NCBI GenBank assembly: GCA_958298945.1
Contig: OY282608.1
Coordinates: 62,224,951-62,288,950 of the forward strand
DNA length: 64,000 nt
Origin: Atherix ibis
Lineage: Eukaryota > Arthropoda > Insecta > Diptera > Athericidae
Direction of reading: 5' to 3'
Shown here piece by piece: positions 13,101-26,871 of this stretch. Numbering within the stretch: the first letter of the stretch is position 1; every line of letters starts with the position of its first letter. The notes beneath the pieces are model-generated. The model was given only the letters and a program-made list of their open reading frames with translations. It did not search any database and had not been told where the DNA came from. A program made the position numbers and the translations under genes.

Positions 13101-14897
13101 CGAAACCAACAAACTAAGTAACCAACAAGCCAACAAATCAACAAACCAACAAGCCAACAAGCCAACAAACCAACAAACCAACAAGCCAACAAACCAACAA
13201 ACCAACAAGCCAACAAACCAACAAACCAACAAACCAAAAAACCAACAAACCAACAAACCAACAAACCAACAAACCAACAAACCAACAAGCCAACAAACCA
13301 ACAAACCAACAAACCAACAAGCCAACAAACCAACAAGCCAACAAACCAACAAACCAACAAACCAACAAACCAACAAACCAACAAGCCAACAAACCAACAA
13401 ACCAACAAGCCAACAAACCAACAAACCAACAAACCAACAAACCAACAAGCCAACAAGCCAACAAACCAACAAACCAACAAGCCAACAAACCAACAAACCA
13501 ACAAACCAACAAGCCAACAAGCCAACAAACCAACAAACCAACAAACCAACAAGCCATCAAACCAACAAACAAATAAACCAACAAACCAACAAACCAACAA
13601 ACCAACAAACCAACAAGCCAACTAGCCAACAAACCAACAAACCAACAAGCCAACAAACCAACAAACCAACAAACCAACAAGCCAACAAGCCAACAAACCA
13701 ACAAGCCAACAAACCAACAAAGCAATAAACCAACATGCCAACAAACTAAGTAACCAACAAGCCAACAAACCAACAAACCAACAAACCAACATGCCAACAA
13801 ACCAACAAACTAAGTAACCAACAAGCTAACAAACCAACAAACCAACAAGCAAACAAGCCAACAAACCAACAAACCAACAAACCAACAAGCCAACAAACCA
13901 ACAAGCCAACAAACCAACAAACCAACAAGCCAACAAGCCAACATACCAACAAACCAACAAACCAACAAACCAACAAGCCAACAAATCAATAAACCAACAA
14001 GCCAACAAACCAACAAACCAACAAACCAACAAACCAACAAGCCAACAAGCCAACAAACGAACAAACTAAGCAACCAACAAGCCAACAAACCAACAAATTA
14101 ACAAGCCAACAAACTAACAAACAAATAAACCAACAAACCAACAAACGAACAAACCAACAAGCCAACAAGCCAACAAACCAATAAGCCAACAAGCCAACAA
14201 ACCAACAAACCAAGTAACCAAAAAGCCAACAAACTAACTAACCAACAAGCCAACAAACCAACAAGCCAACAAACCAACAAACCAACAAATCAACAAACCA
14301 ACAAAGCAAAAAACCAACAAACCAACAAACCAACAAACCAACAAGCCAACAAACCAACAAACCAACGAGCCAACAAACCAACCAACCAACAAACCAACAA
14401 ACCAACAAACCAACAAACCAACAAACCAACAAACCAACAAACCAAAAAACCAACAAACCAACAAGCCAACAAGCCAACAAACCAACAAACTAACAAACCA
14501 ACAAACGAACCAACCAACAAACCAACAAGCTAACAAGCCAACAAACTAACAAACCAACAAGCCAACAAGCCAACAAACCAACAAACCAACAAAGCAACAA
14601 GTTAACAAGCCAACAAATCGACAAACCAACAAGCCAACAAACCAAGTAACCAAAAAGTCAACAAACTAACAAACCAACAAGTTAACAAACCAACAAACCA
14701 ACAAGCCAACAAGCCAACAAACCAACAAACCAACAAAACAACAAGCCAACAAGCCATAAAACCAACAAACCAACAAACCAAGTAACCAACAAACCAACAA
14801 ATCATCAAACGAACAAAGCAACAAACCAACAAGCCAACAAACCAACAAGCCAACAAACCAACAAACCAACAAACCAACATGCCAACAAACCAACAAA
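13101..14897 (+). repeat. Family B block, copy 4
   Basis: Markers: CCACGAAACC 13,101, CATCAAACC 13,555, GCAATAAACC 13,722, CTAAGTAACC pair 13,746/13,810, CTAAGCAACC 14,066 (344 rather than 352 bases after GCAATAAACC, one octamer fewer), AACGAGCC 14,366 and CATCAAACGAAC about 14,803. It corresponds to copy 1 at an offset of about 8.2 kb and ends at CTAAGTAACCC (14,898) as copy 1 does. Confidence 0.85.
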
Positions 14898-16619
14898 CTA
14901 AGTAACCCACAAGCCAACAAACCAACAAACCAACAAACCAACATGCCAACAAACCAACAAACCAACAAGCCAACAAGCAAACATACCAACAGACCAACAA
15001 ACCAACAAACCAACAAGCCAACAAACCAACAAACCAACAAGCCAACAAACCAACAAACCAACAAACCAACAAACCAACAAGCCAACAAGCCAACAAACCA
15101 ACAAACCAACAAACTAAGTAACCAACAAGCCAACAAACCAACAAACCAACAAGCCAACAAACCAACAAACAAATAAACCAACAAACCAACAAACAAACAA
15201 ACCAACAAGCCAACAAGCCAACAAACCAATAAGGCAAAAAACCAACAAACCAACAAACCAACAAACCAACAAGCCAACAAACCAACAAACCAACGAGCCA
15301 ACAAACCAACAAACCAACAAACCAACAAACCAACAAACCAACAAACCAACAAACCAAAAAACCAACAAACCAACAAGCCAACAAGCCAACAAACCAACAA
15401 ACTAACAAACCAACAAACGAACCAACCAACAAACCAACAAGCTAACAAGCCAACAAACTAACAAACCAACAAGCCAACAAGCCAACAAACCAACAAACCA
15501 ACAAAGCAACAAACCAACAAGCCAACAAACCAACAAACCAACAAGCCAACAAACCAAGTAACCAAAAAGCCAACAAACTAACAAACCAACAAGCTAACAA
15601 ACCAACAAGCCAACAAGCCAACAAACCAACAAACCAACAAGCCAACAAACCAACAAACAAATAAACCAACAAACCAACAAACCAACAAACCAACAAGCCA
15701 ACAAGCCAACAAACCAACAAACCAACAAGCCAACAAACCAACAAACCAACAAACCAACAAGCCAACAAGCCAACAAACCAACAAACCAACAAGCCAACAA
15801 ACCAACAAAGCAACAAACCAACATGCCAACAAACTAAGTAACCAACAAGCCAACAAACCTACAAACCAACAAACCAACAAACCAACATGCCAACAAACCA
15901 ACAAACTAAGTAACCAACCAGCCAACAAACCAACAAACCAACAAGCCAACAAGCCAACAAACCAACAAACCAACAAACCAACAAGCCAGCTAACCAACAA
16001 GCCAACAAACCAACAAACCAACAAGCCAACAAGCAAACATACCAACAAACCAACAAACCAACAAACCAACAAGCCAACAAACCAACAAACCAACAAGCCA
16101 ACAAACCAACAAACCAACAAACCAACAAACCAACAAGCCAACAAGCCAACAAACCAACAAACCAACAAACCAACAAACTAAGTAACCAACAAGCCAACAA
16201 ACCAACAAACCAACAAGCCAACAAACCAACAAACAAATAAACCAACAAACCAACAAACCAACAAACGAACAAACCAACAAGCCAACAAGCCAACAAACCA
16301 ATAAGGCAACAAGCCAACAAACCAACAAACCAAGTAACCAAAAAGCCAACAAACTAACAAACCAACAAACCAACAAAGCAACAAACCAACAAACCAACAA
16401 ACCAAAAAACCAACAAACCAACAAGCCAACAAGCCAACAAACCAACAAACTAACAAACCAACAAATGAACTAACCAACAAACCAACAAGCCAACAAGCCA
16501 ACAAACTAACAAACCAACAAGCCAACAAGCCAACAAACCAACAAACCAACAAGCCAACAAACCAACAAAAAACAAACCAATAAACCAACAAGCCAACAAG
16601 CCAACAAACCAACAGACCA
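14898..16619 (+). repeat. Inter-B block, second copy
   Basis: Twin of 6,570-8,307 at an offset of 8,312-8,328 bases: CTAAGTAACCC at the left edge, AACGAGCC at 15,294, the CTAAGTAACC-to-AAGGCAA module at 15,114 (one octamer short) and 16,178, and the -1 slip at 16,562. Confidence 0.8.
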
Positions 16620-18417
16620 CGAAACCAACAAACTAAGTAACCAACAAGCCAACAAATCAACAAACCAACAAGCCAACAAGCCAACAAACCAACAAACCAA
16701 CAAGCCAACAAACCAACAAACCAACAAGCCAACAAACCAACAAACCAACAAACCAAAAAACCAACAAACCAACAAACCAACAAACCAACAAACCAACAAG
16801 CCAACAAACCAACAAACCAACAAACCAACAAGCCAACAAACCAACAAGCCAACAAACCAACAAACCAACAAACCAACAAACCAACAAACCAACAAGCCAA
16901 CAAACCAACAAACCAACAAGCCAACAAACCAACAAACCAACAAACCAACAAACCAACAAGCCAACAAGCCAACAAACCAACAAACCAACAAGCCAACAAA
17001 CCAACAAACCAACAAACCAACAAGCCAACAAGCCAACAAACCAACAAACCAACAAACCAACAAGCCATCAAACCAACAAACAAATAAACCAACAAACCAA
17101 CAAACCAACAAACCAACAAACCAACAAGCCAACGAGCCAACAAACCAACAAACCAACAAGCCAACAAACCAACAAACCAACAAACCAACAAGCCAACAAG
17201 CCAACAAACCAACAAGCCAACAAACCAACAAAGCAATAAACCAACATGCCAACAAACTAAGTAACCAACAAGCCAACAAACCAACAAACCAACAAACCAA
17301 CATGCCAACAAACCAACAAACTAAGTAACCAACAAGCTAACAAACCAACAAACCAACAAGCAAACAAGCCAACAAACCAACAAACCAACAAACCAACAAG
17401 CCAACAAACCAACAAGCCAACAAACCAACAAACCAACAAGCCAACAAGCCAACATACCAACAAACCAACAAACCAACAAACCAACAAGCCAACAAATCAA
17501 CAAACCAACAAGCCAACAAACCAACAAACCAACAAACCAACAAACCAACAAGCCAACAAGCCAACAAACCAACAAACCAACAAACTAAGCAACCAACAAG
17601 CCAACAAACCAACAAAAATAACAAGCCAACAAACCAACAAACAAATAAACCAACAAACCAACAAACGAACAAACCAACAAGCCAACAAGCCAACAAACCA
17701 ATAAGCCAACAAGCCAACAAACCAACAAACCAAGTAACCAAAAAGCCAACAAACTAACTAACCAACAAGCCAACAAACCAACAAGCCAACAAACCAACAA
17801 ACCAACAAATCAAATAACCAACAAAGCAAAAAACCAACAAACCAACAAACCAACAAACCAACAAGCCAACAAACCAACAAACCAACGAGCTAACAAACCA
17901 ACAAACCAACAAACCAACAAACCAACAAACCAACAAACCAACAAACCAACAAACCAACAAACCAAAAAACCAACAAACCAACAAGCCAACAAGCCAACAA
18001 ACCAACAAACTAACAAACCAACAAACGAACCAACCAACAAACCAACAAGCTAACAAGCCAACAAACTAACAAACCAACAAGCCAACAAGCCAACAAACCA
18101 ACAAACCAACAAAGCAACAAGCCAACAAGCCAACAAATCGACAAACCAACAAGCCAACAAACCAAGTAACCAAAAAGTCAACAAACTAACAAACCAACAA
18201 GCTAACAAACCAACAAACCAACAAGCCAACAAGCCAACAAACCAACAAACCAACAAACCAACAAGCCAACAAGCCATAAAACCAACAAACCAACAAACCA
18301 AGTAACCAACAAACCAACAAATCATCAAACGAACAAAGCAACAAACCAACAAGCCAACAAACCAACAAGCCAACTAACCAACAAACCAACAAACCAACAT
18401 GCCAACAAACCAACAAA
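16620..18417 (+). repeat. Family B block, copy 5
   Basis: Markers: CCACGAAACC 16,620, CATCAAACC 17,066, GCAATAAACC 17,233, CTAAGTAACC pair 17,257/17,321, CTAAGCAACC 17,585, +1 AAAAATAAC slip at 17,609, AACGAGC 17,886 (here followed by TAAC), CATCAAACGAAC about 18,323. It ends at CTAAGTAACCC (18,418). A unique CAAATAACC variant sits at about 17,811. It pairs with copy 2 at an offset of 8,296-8,312 bases. Confidence 0.85.
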
Positions 18418-20478
18418 CTAAGTAACCCACAAGCCAACAAACCAACAAACCAACAAACCAACATGCCAACAAACCAACAAACTAATTAACCAACAAGCCA
18501 ACAAACCAACAAACCAACAAGCCAACAAGCCAACAAACCAACAAACCAACAAACCAACAAGCCAACAAACCAACTAGCCAAACCAACAAACCAACAAGCC
18601 AACAAGCCAACAAACCAACAAACCAACAAACAAACAAGCCAACAAACCAACAAACCAACAAGCCAACAAACCAACAAACCAACAAACCAACAAACCAACA
18701 AACCAACAAACCAACAAACCAACAAAGCAACAAGCCAACAAACCAACAATCCAACAAACCAACAAACCAACAAACCAAGTAACCAAAAAGCCAACAAACT
18801 AACAAACCAACAAGCCAACAAGCCAACAAACCAACAAACCAACAAAGCAACAAACCAACAAACCAACAAACCAACAAACCAACAAACGAACAAGCCAACA
18901 AGCCAACAAACCAACAAACCAACAAGCCAACAAGCCAACAAGCCAACAAACCAACAAACCAACAAGCCAACAAGCCAACAAACCAACAAACCAACAAGCC
19001 AACAAACCAACAAACCAACAAGCCAGCAAACCAACAAACCAACAAAGCAACAAGCCCACAAGCCAACAAACCAACAAACTAACAAACCAACAAAGCAACA
19101 AGCCAACAAGCCAACAAACCAGCAAACCAACAAACCAACAAGCCAACAAACCAACAAACCAACAAACCAACAAACCAACAAGCCAACAAACCAACAAGCA
19201 AATAAACCAACAAACCAAAAAACCAACAAACCAACAAGCCAACAAGCCAACAAACCAACAAACCAACAAACCAACAAGCCAACAAACCAACAAAACAACA
19301 AACCAACAAACCAACAAACCAACAAACCAACAAGCCAACAAACCAACAAACAAATAAATGAACAAACGAAAAAACCAACAAACCAACAAGCCAACAAGCC
19401 AACAAACCAACAAACCCACAAACCAACAAGCCAACAAACCAACAAACTAAGTAACATAAAAGCCAACAAACTAACAAACCAAGAAGCCAACAAACCAACA
19501 AGCCAACAAGCCAACAAACCAACAAACCAACAAAGCAACAAACCAACAAACCAACAAACCAACAAACCAACAAACCAACAAACTAACAAACCAACAAGCC
19601 AACAAACCAACAAACCAACAAGCCAACAAACCAACAAACCAACAAACCAACAAACCAACATGACAAAAATAAACAAACTAAATAACCTATAAGCCAACAA
19701 ACCAACAAACCAACAAGCCAACAAGCCAACAAACCAACAAACCAACAAACCAACAAGCCAACAAACCAACAAGCCAACAACCAACAAACCAATAAGCAAA
19801 CAAGCCAACAAACTAACAAACCAACAAGCCAACAAACCAGCAAACCAACAAGCCAACAAACCAACAAATCAACAAACCAACAAACCAACAAGCCAACAAG
19901 CCAACAAACCAACAAACCAACAAACCAACAAACCAACAAGCCAACAAACAAACAAACCAACAAGCCAACAACCCAACAAACCAACAAACCAACAAACCAA
20001 CAAACCAACAAGCCAACAAGCCAACAAACCAACAAACCAACAAGCCAACAAGCCAACAAACCAACAAACCAACAAGCCAACAAACAACAAACCAACAAAC
20101 CAACAAAACAACAAACCAACAAGCCAACAAACCAACAAGCCAACAAGCCAACAAACCAACAAACCAACAAGCCAACAAACCAACAAACCAACAAACCAAC
20201 AAGCCAACAAACCAACAAACAAATAAACCAACAAACCAAAAAACCAACAAACCAACAAACCAACAAACGAACAAACCAACGAACCAACAAACCAACAAGC
20301 CAACAAGCCAACAAACCAACAAACTAACAAACCAACAAGCCAACAAACCAACAAACCAACAAACCAACAAACCATGTAACCAAAAAGCCAACAAACTAAC
20401 AAACCAACAAACCAACAAACCAACAAACCAACAAACCAACAAACCAACAAGCCAACAAGCCAACAAACCAACAAACCA
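18418..20478 (+). repeat. Irregular octamer block
   Basis: Still the octamer satellite, but without a clear repeating module and with more register slips: a 5-base unit at 18,578 (first net loss of register in the window), and 7-base units near 19,780 and 20,080. It separates the B-family region from the 1,407-base tandem duplication. Nothing gene-like is present. Confidence 0.75.
19345..19695 (+). repeat. Most degenerate octamer patch
   Basis: The variant density is the highest I see in the window: AAATAAATGAAC near 19,350, CTAAGTAACATAAAAGCC near 19,448, and between about 19,657 and 19,693 a run with ATGACAAAAATAAAC and CTAAATAACCTATAAGCC in which several neighbouring units depart from consensus. 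Octamer periodicity is still visible, so this is decayed satellite rather than inserted unique DNA. Confidence 0.7.
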
Positions 20479-21885
20479 ACAAGCCAACAAACCAACAAAC
20501 CAACAAACCAACATGCCAACAAACCAACACACTAAGCAACCAACAAGCCAACAATTTAACAAACCAACAAACCAACAAGCCAACAAACCAACAAACTAAC
20601 AAGCCAACAAACCAACAAACCAACAAACCAACAAACCAACAAACCAACAAATTAACAAGCCAACAAACCAACAAGCCAATAAGCCAACAAACCAACAAAC
20701 CAACAAGCCAACAAACCAACAAACCAACAAACCAACAAGCCAACAAACCAACAAACAAATAAACCAACAAACCAAAAACCAACAAACCAACAAACCAACA
20801 AACCAACAAACCAACAAACTAACAAACCAAGAAGCCAACAAACCAACAAACCAACAAACCATCAAACGAACAAAGCAACAAGCCAACAAGCCAACAAACC
20901 ATCAAACCAACAAGCCAACAAACCAACAAACCAAAAAGCCAACAAACCAACAAACCAACAAACCAACAAACCAACAAGCCAACAAACCAACGAACCAACA
21001 AACCAACATCCCAACAAGCCAACAAACCAACAAACAAATAAACCAACAAACCAAAAAACCGACAAACCAACAAACCAACAAACCAACAAACCAACAAACC
21101 AACAAACCAACAAACCAACAAGCCAACAAACCAACAAACCAACAAACCAACAAACCAACAAACCAAGTAACCAACAAACCAACAAACCATCAAACGAACA
21201 AAGCTACAAACCAACAAGCCAACAAGCCAACAAAACAACAAACCAAGTAACCAAAAAGCCAACAAACTAACAAACCAACAAGCCAACAAACCAACAAGCC
21301 AACAAGCCAACAAACCAACAAACCAACAAAGTAACAAACCAAAAAACCAACAAACCAAAAAACCAACAAACCAACAAACCATCAAACGAACAAAGTAACA
21401 AGCCAACAAGCCAACAAACCAACAAACTAACAAGCCAACAAACCAACAAACCAACAAGCCAACAAGCCAACAAACCAACAAACCAACAAAACAACAAGTC
21501 AACAAACCAACAAACACACAAACCAACAAACCAACAAACAAACAAACCAACAAACCAACAAACCAACAAGCCAACAAGTCAACAAACCAACAAACCAACA
21601 AACCAACAAACTAAGTAACCAACAAGCTAACAAACCAACAAACCAACAAGCCAACAAGCCAACAAACCAACAAACCAACAAGCCAACAAACCAACAAACC
21701 AACAAGCCAACAAAGCAACAAACCAACAAACCAAAAAACCAACAAACCAACAAACCAATAAACCAATAAACCAATAAACCAACAAACCAACAAACCAACA
21801 AGCCAACAAGCCAACAAACCAACAAACCAACAAGCCAACAAACCAACAAACCAACAAACCAACAAGCCAACAAACCAACAAACCA
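20479..21885 (+). repeat. 1,407-base HOR, copy 1
   Basis: Left copy of a direct tandem duplication. The rare AATTTAAC variant at about 20,553 recurs at about 21,960, and the triple CCAATAAA run starting at 21,755 recurs at 23,162, both exactly 1,407 bases on. The period is 7 modulo 8, so a copy contains a net loss of one base from the octamer register. The repeat breaks where this copy ends in CCAACAAGCC while copy 2 runs into CAAATAAACC. Confidence 0.9.
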
Positions 21886-23292
21886 ACAAGCCAACAAACC
21901 AACAAACCAACAAACCAACATGCCAACAAACCAACACACTAAGCAACCAACAAGCCAACAATTTAACAAACCAACAAACCAACAAGCCAACAAACCAACA
22001 AACTAACAAGCCAACAAACCAACAAACCAACAAACCAACAAACCAACAAACCAACAAATTAACAAGCCAACAAACCAACAAGCCAATAAGCCAACAAACC
22101 AACAAACCAACAAGCCAACAAACCAACAAACCAACAAACCAACAAGCCAACAAACCAACAAACAAATAAACCAACAAACCAAAAACCAACAAACCAACAA
22201 ACCAACAAACCAACAAACCAACAAACTAACAAACCAAGAAGCCAACAAACCAACAAACCAACAAACCATCAAACGAACAAAGCAACAAGCCAACAAGCCA
22301 ACAAACCATCAAACCAACAAGCCAACAAACCAACAAACCAAAAAGCCAACAAACCAACAAACCAACAAACCAACAAACCAACAAGCCAACAAACCAACGA
22401 ACCAACAAACCAACATCCCAACAAGCCAACAAACCAACAAACAAATAAACCAACAAACCAAAAAACCGACAAACCAACAAACCAACAAACCAACAAACCA
22501 ACAAACCAACAAACCAACAAACCAACAAGCCAACAAACCAACAAACCAACAAACCAACAAACCAACAAACCAAGTAACCAACAAACCAACAAACCATCAA
22601 ACGAACAAAGCTACAAACCAACAAGCCAACAAGCCAACAAAACAACAAACCAAGTAACCAAAAAGCCAACAAACTAACAAACCAACAAGCCAACAAACCA
22701 ACAAGCCAACAAGCCAACAAACCAACAAACCGACAAAGTAACAAACCAAAAAACCAACAAACCAAAAAACCAACAAACCAACAAACCATCAAACGAACAA
22801 AGTAACAAGCCAACAAGCCAACAAACCAACAAACTAACAAGCCAACAAACCAACAAACCAACAAGCCAACAAGCCAACAAACCAACAAACCAACAAAACA
22901 ACAAGTCAACAAACCAACAAACACACAAACCAACAAACCAACAAACAAACAAACCAACAAACCAACAAACCAACAAGCCAACAAGTCAACAAACCAACAA
23001 ACCAACAAACCAACAAACTAAGTAACCAACAAGCTAACAAACCAACAAACCAACAAGCCAACAAGCCAACAAACCAACAAACCAACAAGCCAACAAACCA
23101 ACAAACCAACAAGCCAACAAAGCAACAAACCAACAAACCAAAAAACCAACAAACCAACAAACCAATAAACCAATAAACCAATAAACCAACAAACCAACAA
23201 ACCAACAAGCCAACAAGCCAACAAACCAACAAACCAACAAGCCAACAAACCAACAAACCAACAAACCAACAAGCCAACAAACCAACAAACAA
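21886..23292 (+). repeat. 1,407-base HOR, copy 2
   Basis: Right copy, abutting copy 1 directly. Comparing translated frames over about 1.2 kb, I see only a couple of substitutions: a W-to-R codon change near 22.5 kb and a CGACAAAG for CAACAAAG change near 22,732. This makes it one of the youngest duplications in the window, or an assembly duplication. Confidence 0.9.
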
Positions 23293-26200
23293 ATAAACCA
23301 ACAAACCATCAAACCAACAAACCAACAAACCAACAAACCAATAAACCAACAAACAAATTAACCAACAAACCAACAAACCAACAAACCAACAAACCAACAA
23401 ACCAATTAACCAACAAACCAACAAACGAACAAACCAACAAACCAACAAACCAACAAACCAAAAAACCAACAAGCCAACAAGCCAACAAACCAACAAGCCA
23501 ACAAACCAACAAGCCAACAAACCAACAAGCCAACAAACCAACAAACCAACAAAGCAACAAACCAACAAACCAACAAACCAACAAACCAACAAACTATCAA
23601 ACCAACAAGCCAACAAACCAACAAACCAACAAGCCAACAAACCAACAAACCAACAAACCAACAAGCCAACAAGCCAACAAACTAACAAACCAACAAGCCA
23701 ACAAACCAACAAACCAACAAGCCAACAAGCCAACAAACCAACAAACCAACAAACCAACAATCCAACAAACCAAAAAACCAACAAACTAACAAACCAACAA
23801 GCCAAAAAACCAACAAGCTAACAAGCCAACAAACCAACAAGCCAACAAACCAACAAACCAACAAACCAACAAGCCAACAAACCAACAAACCAACAAACCA
23901 ACAAACCAACAAACCAACAAACCAGAAAGCCAACAAACTAACAAACCAACAAGCCAACAAACCAACAAGCCAACAAGCCAACAAACCAACAAACCAACAA
24001 AGCAACAAACCAACATACCAACAAACCAACAAACCAACAAACTAACAAACCAACAAGCCAACAAACCAACAAACCAACAAACCAACAAGCCAACAAACCA
24101 ACAAACCAACAAACCAACAAACCAACAAGCCAACAAGCCAACAAACAAACAAACCAACAATTCAACAAACCAACAAACCAACAAACCAACAAACCAACAA
24201 ACCAACAAACCAACAAGCCAACAAGCCAACAAACGAACAAACCAACAAGCCAACAAGCCAACAAACCAACAAACCAACAAGCCAACAAACCAACAAACCA
24301 ACAAACCAACAAACCAACAAACCAACAAACCAACAAACCAACAAACCAACAAGCCAACAAACTAACAAGCCAACAAGCCAACAAACCAACAAACCAACAC
24401 GCCAACAAACCAACAAACCAACAAACCAACAAGCCAACAAACCAACAAACCAACAAACCAACAAACCAACAATCCAACAAACCAAAAAACCAACAAACTA
24501 ACAAACCAACAAGCCAAAAAACCAACAAGCCAACAAGCCAACAAACCAACAAGCCAACAAACCAACAAACCAAGAAGCCAACAAACCAACAAACCAACAA
24601 ACCAACAAACCAACAAACCAACAAACCAACAAACCAACAAGCCAACAAGCCAACAAACTAACAAACCAACAAGCCAACAAACCAACAAACCAACAAGCCA
24701 ACAAGCCAACAAACCAACAAACCAACAAACCAACAATCCAACAAACCAAAAAACCAACAAACTAACAAACCAACAAGCCAAAAACCAACAAGCTAACAAG
24801 CCAACAAACCAACAAGCCAACAAGCCAACAAACCAACAAACCAACAAACCAACAATCCAACAAACCAAAAAACCAACAAACTAACAAACCAACAAGCCAA
24901 AAAACCAACAAGCTAACAAGCCAACAAACCAACAAGCCAACAAGCCAACAAACCAACAAACCAACAAGCCAACAAACCAACAAACCAACAAACCAACAAA
25001 CCAGCAAACCAACAAACCAGAAAGCCAACAAGCCAACAAACCAACAAGCCAAAAAACCAACAAGCTAACAAGCCAACAAACCAACAAGCCAACAAACCAA
25101 CAAACCAACAAGCCAACAAACCAACAAACCAACAAACCAACAAACCAACAAACCAACAAACCAGAAAGCCAACAAACTAACAAACCAACAAGCCAACAAA
25201 CCAACAAGCCAACAAGCCAACAAACCAACAAACCAACAAAGCAACAAACCAACATACCAACAAACCAACAAACCAACAAACTAACAAACCAACAAGCCAA
25301 CAAACCAACAAACCAACAAACCAACAAGCCAACAAACCAACAAACCAACAAACCAACAAACCAACAAGCCAACAAGCCAACAAACAAACAAACCAACAAT
25401 TCAACAAACCAACAAACCAACAAACCAACAAACCAACAAACCAACAAACCAACAAGCCAACAAGCCAACAAACGAACAAACCAACAAGCCAACAAGCCAA
25501 CAAACCAACAAACCAACAAGCCAACAAACCAACAAACCAACAAACCAAAAAACCAACAAACCAACAAACCAACAAGCCAACAAACTAACAAGCCAACAAG
25601 CCAACAAACCAACAAACCAACAAGCCAACAAACCAACAAACCAACAAACCAACAAGCCAACAAACCAACAAACCAACAAACCAACAAACCAACAAACCAA
25701 CAATCCAACAAACCAAAAAACCAACAAACTAACAAACCAACAAGCCAAAAAACCAACAAGCCAACAAGCCAACAAACCAACAAGCCAACAAACCAACAAA
25801 CCAACAAGCCAACAAACCAACAAACCAACAAACCAACAAACCAACAAACCAACAAGCCAACAAACCAACAAGCCAACAAGCCAACAAACCAACAAACCAA
25901 GAAGCCAACAAACCAACAAACCAACAAGCCAACAAGCCAACAAACCAACAAACCAACAAACCAACAATCCAACAAACCAAAAAACCAACAAACTAACAAA
26001 CCAACAAGCCAAAAAACCAACAAGCCACCAAGCCCACAAACCAACAAGCCAACAAACCAACAAACCAACAAGCCAACAAACCAACAAACCAACAAACCAA
26101 CAAACCAACAAACCAACAAACCAACAAACCAGAAAGCCAACAAACTAACAAACCAACAAGCCAACAAACCAACAAGCCAACAAGCCAACAAACCAACAAA

Positions 26201-26871
26201 CCAACAAATCAACAAACCAACATACCAACAAACCAACAAACCAACAAACTAACAAACCAACAAGCCAACAAACCAACATACCAACAAACCAACAAGCCAA
26301 CAAACCAACAAACCAACAAACCAACAAACCAACAAGCCAACAAGCCAACAAACAAACAAACCAACAATTCAACAAACCAACAAACCAACAAACCAACAAA
26401 CCAACAAACCAACAAACCAACAAACCAACAAGCCAACAAGCCAACAAACCAACAAACCAACAAGCCAACAAGCCAACAAGCCAACAAACCAACAAACCAA
26501 CAAGCCAACAAACCAACAAACCAACAAACCAACAAACCAACAAACCAACAAGCCAACAAACCAACAAGCCAACAAGCCAACAAACCAACAAACCAACAAG
26601 CCAACAAACCAACAAACAAATAAACCAACAAACCAAAAAACCAACAAACCAACAAACGAACAAACCAACGAACCAACAAACCAACAAGCCAACAAGCCAA
26701 CAAACCAACAAACTAACAAACCAACAAGCCAACAAGCCAACAAACCAACAAACCAACAAGCCAACAAACCAACAAACCAACAAACCAACAAGCCAACAAA
26801 CCAACAAACAAATAAACCAACAAACCAAAAACCAACAAACCAACAAACCAACAAACCAACAAACCAACAAA
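23293..26871 (+). repeat. Family C higher-order repeat block
   Basis: Marked by CCAGAAAGCC, CAACATACC, CAACAATTCAAC and CAACAATCC followed by CCAAAAAACC. CCAGAAAG lies at 23,922, 25,161 and 26,129 and AATTC at about 24,161, 25,400 and 26,368; both markers give the same spacings, 1,239 then 968 bases. The second period lacks about 270 bases. CATCAAACGAAC, common on both sides, is absent from this block. Confidence 0.85.

Noticed and set aside
19657..19693. Unique non-satellite insertion at the degenerate patch
   Set aside because: The eight-base spacing of the CAA/TAA cores continues through it, so it is decayed satellite.
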